A stretch of DNA of 64,000 nt from Diphasiastrum complanatum (Eukaryota; Streptophyta; Lycopodiopsida; Lycopodiales; Lycopodiaceae): positions 45,222,267 to 45,286,266 of the forward strand of contig CM055110.1 in NCBI GenBank assembly GCA_029204225.1. The letters run 5' to 3'. A program made the position numbers and the translations under genes. The notes under the pieces were generated by a model. That model was given only the letters and a program-made list of their open reading frames with translations. It was not told where the DNA came from and did no database searches. Below, in pieces: positions 57,430 through 64,000 of the stretch. How positions within the stretch are numbered: the stretch's first letter is position 1; each line of letters starts with the position of its first letter.

Positions 57430-57930
57430 CAACCGACCTACTATATTTGAAGCCCTTTCTTGGGCTTTCCATGGACATTCTAGACTCAGTACCTGGCCAT
57501 TCAGCGTCCAGTTTATTCCTATCAATTTCCCTCAATGTTGCCCACTGGCCATAACCAAAAAAAACTTCTTTCCAACATAAAGGGTATGTTTGGTCAAATG
57601 ATGCTGGAAATGAGCAGCAATAGATGCGTCTAGCTAATATAGGATTCCCAAGCCTATGACGACCTCCCATTTGATGTTTGGGATGCTATCCATCGAATCT
57701 GACCCATTCTTGGTCTCAATTGGCCTACTTTCTTTGAAGCGCATGGATGTTCTAGACTTTATACTTGGTTGTTTAGCATCTGATTTGTTCCTGCCAGTTT
57801 TTCTCGATCATTGCCCACTGGCCAAAATAGAAATCATAAGAAACTAACTTCGTTTGGAGATAATGGACCCATGGATGAGAAAGTGCAAAACTAGTATCTG
57901 GCTGTTCAGTGTCCAATTTGTTCTTGGACA
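57430..57930. repeat. Diverged duplication, period about 290 bp
   Basis: A module with GACCTACT or GGCCTACT, TTTGAAG, CTAGACT, TTCAGCGTCC and TTGCCCACTGGCCA occurs at 57430-57560 and 57715-57845. A partial third copy (CTGGCTGTTCAGTGTCCAAT) lies near 57898. Confidence 0.6.
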
Positions 57931-58339
57931 TCAGAAGGCACTTGGATTATTTAAAAAGACATGTACGCAAAGTAGAATGAATTTAGAGACCTCAATGATG
58001 ACAAAAATCTACAAGAAATTCAATCCTGATCAATCCTAAAAATGATGGAGAATGCACAAATCAAAGATCTAGACCAAACTATGAGCTAGAGTCAAGACTA
58101 GTTACCAAAACTAGCTAATTTGGCATTTAACTCCACAAAAGGAGCACAGATTTGATCAAACACACAAAATTAAAGTGCAACAAGTATCCTAGACCTGTAA
58201 TCAACTTTAGTACCTTCCAAACAATTTAATTAATGTATAATATCACTCACATATGATAGCTTTAACTTGCCAATCAAAGACAATGTTGATGGAGGTGGAA
58301 AGACTCAATTTTTCATCATCAGCTTCACAAGATTTACAA

Positions 58340-58341
<2 letters not shown>

Positions 58342-58420
<79 letters not shown>
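58342..58420. repeat. (AT)39 microsatellite
   Basis: An uninterrupted AT run of about 79 bp at the left edge of the Copia-rich segment. Confidence 0.95.
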
Positions 58421-58425
<5 letters not shown>

Positions 58426-58508
58426 CCTTCTCAGATCTAGGGTTTTGGTTTACCCTTCAACCACATGTGACCTAACCCTAGAATCATAATTCTAAGAAGG
58501 ATCAATCT

Positions 58509-59219
58509 TTGTTGTGTGCTAATTTTCTATGCAATAGATGGTCGAGTGTGGTATTGGATGGAAAAACCCCTTTAAGTTTTGAGGTCTTGTTTGGTAGGAG
58601 GCCAAGTGTCAAGTTTTTCAAAACTTTTGGATGCATTTGCTATAACAACATTACTCTTGATGATAGGACAAAGGAAGATCCATCTTCAAGGAAAGGTATA
58701 TTTGGGGGTTATAGTGAAGTGAACAAAGCTTACAAAGTTTTTATTCCTTCAACTAAGAAAGTGGCCATTGGAAGAGATGTCATTTTTTATGAGGGAAACT
58801 TTTCAAAAGTTTCTTCAAGTGGTGGTGTGGATGTTGGATCTAACATTCTTGATGTTGATGACATTGATGACACTTTGGATGTTGATGCTAAAAAGCCTAC
58901 CTCAAATCAAAAGCCAAGGAGGACATCAAGGAAAAGGCAACAAGCTTTGAGGCTCACATATGATGAGAATGGTAAGCTAGTGGAAGTTACTCATTTTGCA
59001 TTTCTCACATATTTTGGAGAATCTTCTTGCATAGATGATGCTGTGCAAGTGGATGGTAGTTTTCATGGAATGTATGCAACTAATGGATCTGGAAAAAAAG
59101 TTTTGTTCAATGGGTTTGATGGTCAAGTGGAAGATCAAGAGGTTGATCTCAAAGGGCTTCAACAACACAAAAAGAAAGGTGAAAATTTGGAGCTAGTCAA
59201 GAGCTTCAAAAGGAAGTGA
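58509..59219 (+). pseudogene. Copia integrase C-terminal fragment with a long tail
   Basis: GKTPLSFEVLFGRRPSVKFF, FGCICYNN, KGIFGGYSEVNKAYKVF and GRDVIFYEG are the Copia integrase C-terminal region. An Asp-rich linker and RRTSRKRQQ follow, then a stretch with THFAFLTYFG that should lead into reverse transcriptase but does not. The frame stays open for 236 codons with no RT motif. The same family recurs at 60860-61700. Confidence 0.8.
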
Positions 59220-60060
59220 AGTGGAAAAGCTACTTTGAATATGTTTTTGTAGGTAATTGAAGAGCCAATTAAGGTCAACGGAGCAACAAGGAAGTGTTAT
59301 TCAATTTTACTTTACTTGTTCTATATCATGTTTGAGCAATTTCATGTGGATGTGTGCAAATTGTGAAGATATGGTGAATCTAGTCACATTGTTTTGCATC
59401 ATTTTGATGTTGGAGTTATACTAACATTCTTGGCTAGTTTTGTTGATGGAAATGAAGCCAAGAGAGGCTAACCATTATCACTCATTCATGGTCAATTCAT
59501 CAAGGGTTGATGCTATCTTATGGAAAGATGGAGATGGAGGCTCATTCATGGATTTTCATGGTGGAAACATATCAAGGAAGGACAAAGATGGAGGAGACAT
59601 GCAAGAAATGCTTGATTACTCACACTTTTTGACTGGATGCTGTTATTTTCTAAAGAGTTCAAAGTTTGAAGCATGGAGGAATCATTGCATTTACAATCTC
59701 TTCATGTTCTAGTTACATATTGATATGTAAAATTGATGTAAGAAATAGTGAAGCATCCAATGTGGACACTATTCTCTATATCAATTATGGAAGTTACTAT
59801 AAGACCATAGAAAGGAGGTCTATACTTAAAATGGAGATCATTCTTAAGATGGATCAAAGTAGTGTGGTTAAATCTATGCTAAATCTAGTTGAAGAGGGAG
59901 TGGGAAAAAATGTCAACTGGTTTGATTGTTTATTTGGCAATTTTGAGGCCAAGATGAAATCTCAACTTAGAAATAGGTTCGTATTTGTCGATAAAGGCCT
60001 AAATAGTGTTTGTACTAATTTTGAGAAGTAGATACGTGGATGAGGTCAGATTTGGACCCA
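59220..60060 (+). other. Retroelement-derived spacer
   Basis: Two open frames (59440-59712 and 59666-60031) have no known motif. The phrase AGTGAAGCATCCAATGTGGA is shared with the 5.4-kb element (about 31550), so part of this is related to that family. Confidence 0.45.
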
Positions 60061-60512
60061 TTCTAATTGGCTAAATTTGATACATTACATCTAGACTAGA
60101 ATTTCTAGGTTATTTGTTGAAGTACCAAGAAATTACCATTTAGGGCAAGTGGAAAACTGACATTTGTGCAGTTATAAATAGCAGTAGCAGCTTGGAGAAC
60201 ATATCATTGTGATAAATTTCAACTAGTTTTGCTATTTTGGTCATATTTGTGTATTTGGCAATTGAGGCCAATTTTCATTTTAGACTTAGAGTTTGACTTT
60301 TCAAAGTTATATTAGTCTAAAAGCATTTGAATAAACACTTTTTGAAAGTGTAGTACACGATTTTAGTAGATTCAAATTTGAATGGTGGAGACATTGAATC
60401 CATTAATGCTAAGGTTTTTATTATGGAGGGAAACCAAACTCATTAATGAGTCATGGATATGTTATATATAGTTGTACACTCATGGGAAGAGACACATTCT
60501 CCCCCCCCCCCC

Positions 60513-60582
<70 letters not shown>

Positions 60583-60816
60583 ATGCTTATACATGAGTTC
60601 TCTTGGGCTCATCTATCCATTGGTTCACTATATTTGTGATATCTTGCAATCTTGTGTGTAGAATGCTTATTTTATGCTATTTTAGGATCCACAAGTGTGA
60701 AATATAGTAGCTTACTATTTCTGTATGGACAACAACTTCATCATATCATATTTTTGATGTTCTAACCAAAGATCACGTTATGGATTTGGATCTAGACTGA
60801 TATGCAATTATTCACA
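60060..60816 (+). mobile_element. Copia-type 5' LTR (start approximate)
   Basis: The right end is fixed by CA followed by the PBS TGGTATCAGAGC at 60817-60828. The left end is uncertain. The LTR includes the C23/CT tract and a GTTATATATAG sequence near 60461 that could be its TATA box. Confidence 0.55.
60501..60580 (+). repeat. C23 run joined to (TC)n
   Basis: C23 (60501-60523) is followed directly by about 57 bp of TC repeats to 60580, inside the LTR and just downstream of its probable TATA sequence. Confidence 0.95.
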
Positions 60817-60828
60817 TGGTATCAGAGC
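60817..60828 (+). promoter_or_regulatory. Primer binding site of the Copia fragment
   Basis: TGGTATCAGAGC follows the LTR terminus ATTCACA. It is the same sequence as the PBSs at 28969 and 36394. Confidence 0.9.
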
Positions 60829-60869
60829 TTGTGGTGCATGTTATGAAAGGATCAAGCACATCTATCAAG

Positions 60870-61700
60870 AACTTGGAGGAGATTGCATGATCAAAAGGAA
60901 GGATGTCTTGATTGCAAAAGGTAAAAGGCAAGGGAAGTTGTTCAAACTAGATGCTTGTGTTATAGCTAACCAAGTTGGATGTATGGCAAGTGAGCAAATA
61001 CTTATTCAATTGGCATAAAAGGATGGGGCATCTCAACTTCAAGTCATTGGAGCTAATGGCTAAGAAACAAGTTGTGATTGGTCTTCCAAGATCCTTAACT
61101 GATATCAATCATGTTTGTGAGTCTTGTGCTTTGTCAAAGTCACATAGACTGCCTTATACTAGATCTACAAAGCCTTTTCAAGTTGTACATTTGAATATTC
61201 ATGGAATTACTACAATTAGCAATAGTGGAGCTAAGATGTATGCAACTTTCATTGATGATTTTAGTAACTTTTGTTGGATCTATCTACTAAAGAGAAAAGA
61301 TGATGTGTATGATGTCTTTGTGAAGTTCAAGAATGCAAGGGAAAACCATTTTTCTACAAAGATCAAGTGCTTGAGGAGTGACAATGGTGGAGAGAACATA
61401 TCTACCAAGTGGAGAGAACATATCTACCAAGTTTAAGGCTTTTTGTGATGAGCCTGCGCACGATAAGATCTAATTCTTGTCGTTCGAACATTTTTCATTC
61501 GAGTTCGTTTCTTTTCGAGTTCGACCTATCTTTCACACACCTCTTTCCAACAATTATTGGTGGAGATGTCATTTTTGATGAGGGGAATATTCCAAAGGTG
61601 TCTTGAAGTGATGATGGTGTGGATGGATCTAACGTTCTTGATGTTGATGTGAAGGATCCTACTTTAGATGGTGATGATGAAGTTTATGATGCAAACTGGA
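60870..61700 (+). pseudogene. Copia integrase fragment fused to the PBS region
   Basis: Soon after the PBS, without gag or protease, comes IAKGKRQGKLFKLDA, then (frameshifted) WHKRMGHLNFKSLELMAKK and CESCALSKSH, a complete HHCC zinc region. The core has VVHLNIHG, where the first catalytic Asp of the family (HxD) is Asn, then FIDDFSNF and LRSDNGGE. A 22-bp direct duplication near 61391-61434 then shifts the frame. From 61560 the text (GDVIFDEGN...) matches the later part of the 58.5 kb fragment, so the middle is deleted. Multiple deletions leave it dead. Confidence 0.85.
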
Positions 61701-61729
61701 GCTAGTTAGGCTAGTGACACTTGTGTAAA

Positions 61730-62230
61730 TGTAATTTGATGAGTGATCAAGTCAAAATGTTGGCAAAACTTCAAAGGGTCCAATCAAAATTGAGAAATCC
61801 ATATTAAGGGTCCAATAGAATTGTAAGATGGATGCATCACTCATGCAATAGGATTAGAGGCTAGGATTTAGGGGCCCTATAGGATTGAAGCTCGGATCTT
61901 CATGAGTTTTATATGTACTCTCTTTACCAATCATTATGTAAGTGAGTTTTTGAGTCAATTGTGAGATCAATCAAGTTTTGCTTGTACTTCCTTTTCTCTC
62001 TACCTGAGGGCAAACTACTCTATTCTCTCTCTACTCAAGGAGATGAGCTTAATTTGCCTTATAATTTTCATGAAGTACTTCTCTTACATGTGTGCATCTA
62101 TCTTTGCCTCTTTGCCTTAGATTTTGACATAGATCTTGGATTTCAATCTAGTGTTGATCTAAAGTGCATAAGCTTGACTTAGGAGATCATTTACACACAT
62201 TAGGGCATTCTCACATGTGTGAAATTTCAT
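61730..62230. repeat. LTR-like leader region before the last Copia element
   Basis: It contains GGTCCAATAGAATTG, CTCTCTCTACTCAAGG and a CACATGTGTGAAATTTC end. In reverse orientation these match the 6379-7073 and 370-760 repeats. I see no PBS, so the 5' part of the following element is probably deleted. Confidence 0.45.
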
Positions 62231-62269
62231 CTATGGGTCCCTTCTATTGGAATCTAGTGAGAGACTATC

Positions 62270-64000
62270 ACCTCCGACTATTCTATTTGAAAGGTTAGAA
62301 TGGAGTCAATCTTGATACTCCAAGATGTGATGGACATTGTACTTGGGATTGAGGAGGAGCCTCAAGTCTTTCCACAAGTACAAAAGTATAAGAAGAGAGC
62401 TAGGATGGTTGTCCATCATATCAAAATGAATGTCTCTAATGAGATTTTGAGGGAGATTGGTGCTTGCACTTCGGCCAAGGATGCTTGGGATACTCTCAAA
62501 GCAATCTATGAGGCCAATAATACTTCAAGATTTCTCACTCTTAGAAATCAAATCTTCCAAAGTTCTCAAAAGAGTGATGAGAGTGTTTATAATTATCTTT
62601 TGAGAGTGAAAGATACTCATAGGGAGCTTGCTTGTATTGGAGATTCCATAAAGCAAAGTGAGCTAGTCCAAGTCATACTTAATGGCTTGAGAGATGAGTA
62701 TGAGAACCTTGTCCAATCCTATGCTATCAAGGAGGATATACCTACTTTGGAGGCTTTGCAAGGAGTGCTAATAGCTGAAGAATCAAGGCATGAGAACAAG
62801 CTATTAAGGATGGAGAAGTTATCACTCAATCATAATAGTGATGGCAAAGCTTTTTTTGCCAAGCACAAAGGGAGGAGCAGAAAGCAACACCAACACTTTT
62901 CCAAGGACAACGCTAAAGATAAAGACCAAAATGGAGAGGAGGAGGACACCTCTCATGCTTCTACCTCAAAAAAGAAGAAGCATATCAAATGTTTTTTTTT
63001 GTGGCAAGAAGGGTCACTATGTTGCAAACTGCTTAAAGAAGAAGAATCAATTCAAGCAAGCCACATATCAAATGAGAAAGAAGAATCTATTGCAAGTGAT
63101 GGAGAGGGATCTTTTATGGTCTCTAGTTTTTCATCTACACCTTTCAAGAAGGATGGATCTTGGTACATTGATAGTGGATCATCATCACATATGTGTAGCT
63201 CCTAGGAGGCCTTCATATCTATTATGCCTTATGGAGGAGCTAAGAAGACTATCTATACAACAAATGACCAAGAATGCAATATTGAAGGCATAGGGAGTAT
63301 TCCCTTGAAGACCTCATCTTCCAAAGTTCTTTCTCTCAACAAGGTTCTTTTTGTGCCTAATCTTACAAAGAACCTCATAAGTGTTGGCCAACTACTTGAT
63401 GGTGGCCTTGATGTGAAATTCGATATTGATACTTGTATTATCAAGAGAAATGATGAGATCCTTGCACAAGGATCAAGATTTGGAGGCATATACAAGCTTG
63501 ATCCAAGAGAGAGTTTTGATATTGCTTATGTGACAAAGCTTTCGAAGGAGGAGTTATGGCATAGGAGGTTGGGACATCCCAACTACAAATCCATGCTTTC
63601 TATGAGCAAAGAAGCCAAGGCTATTGGCTTACCAAAGAATCTTTCCAAGGAGATCAAGCCATGTGAGGCTTGTGCTATTGCAAAATCACACAAGAAAGCA
63701 TATCAAAGATCCTCCATCAAAAGCACACATCCTTTGGAGTTGATACACTCGGATGTGCACTTTTCATCATCCAAAAGCAAGGGAGGAGCCACTTGCTTTG
63801 TGACATTTATTGATGATTTTACAAGATACACATGGCTATATCTTCTTTCTTCAAAATCCATGGTGTATGAGCACTTCCTTGTATTCAAAGCATATATTGA
63901 GAACCAATTCTCATTGAAGATCAAGGCTTTGAGGTGTGATGGAGGAGAAGAGTACATCTCCAACAAATTCCATGACTATTGTGAGAAAGAGGACATTAAA
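62270..64000 (+). mobile_element. Copia gag-protease-integrase, running off the right edge
   Basis: Gag opens just before 62300 (a TGA stands where a Trp is expected in DYSI.KVRMES) and includes ARMVVHHIKMNVSNE, TAKDAWDTL-type motifs and NGLRDEYENLV. The zinc knuckle CFFCGKKGHYVANC lies in another frame beyond a T10 run (62992-63001). Protease has WYIDSGSSSHM (D-S-G) and then a TAG at 63204. The GAG-pre-integrase zinc region has LWHRRLGHPN and CEACAIAKSH. The integrase core has LIHSDVHF, FIDDFTRY and LRCDGGEEY. RT and RNase H would lie beyond the window. The stops and frame changes suggest a young but inactive copy. Confidence 0.92.

Overview
This window is nuclear DNA from a land plant with a large, AT-rich, retrotransposon-filled genome. 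The evidence is a gene closely matching the angiosperm E3 ligase SIS3, a plant pectinesterase, LTR retroelements of the Copia and chromovirus (Ty3) types primed with the plant initiator-Met-tRNA motif TGGTATCAGAGC, long introns and many microsatellites. A fern or other seedless vascular plant is my guess from the transposase-like families present. That guess is inference, not demonstrated.

Only two genes look intact. The first is a five-exon pectin methylesterase (19188-20960, +, 388 codons). The second is a ten-exon SIS3-type membrane RING-H2 ubiquitin ligase (40843-54284, +, 366 codons), whose introns carry a MITE, a hAT element and a probable solo LTR.

Region by region. 0-4.2 kb: degenerate repeat DNA. 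4.2-12.4 kb: the most unusual part. It holds a divergent histone H3-like gene with a long Ser/Pro/Lys tail (minus strand), a divergently oriented unknown gene (plus strand), and a transposase-like gene (minus strand). Twelve hairpin-forming units, about 86 bp apart within blocks, are scattered through it, and the same motif sits 8-10 bp before both divergent start codons. 12.6-13.7 kb: 3' end of a Copia element. 15.0-18.5 kb: repeats. 19-21 kb: pectinesterase. 21.7-26.6 kb: decayed minus-strand chromovirus. 26.7-34.0 kb: decayed DUF7869-like gene cut in two by a complete 5.4-kb non-autonomous LTR element (LTR-PBS-internal-LTR, 5-bp target duplication). 35.1-37.3 kb: a dispersed repeat, then an orphan LTR-PBS-leader-gag fragment related to the chromovirus but on the opposite strand. 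39.6-40.0 kb: GC-rich palindromic island. 40.4-54.3 kb: SIS3-type gene. 56-64 kb: nested Copia fragments and microsatellites, with one Copia element running off the right edge.

The candidate new system is the 4.2-12.4 kb block. I see an H3-fold protein, a partner gene with the same TATA / hairpin-array / ATG layout, and a nearby transposase-like gene. That they form one mobile or virus-like unit is my inference. All three frames carry stops or frameshifts, so this copy is not functional as read.
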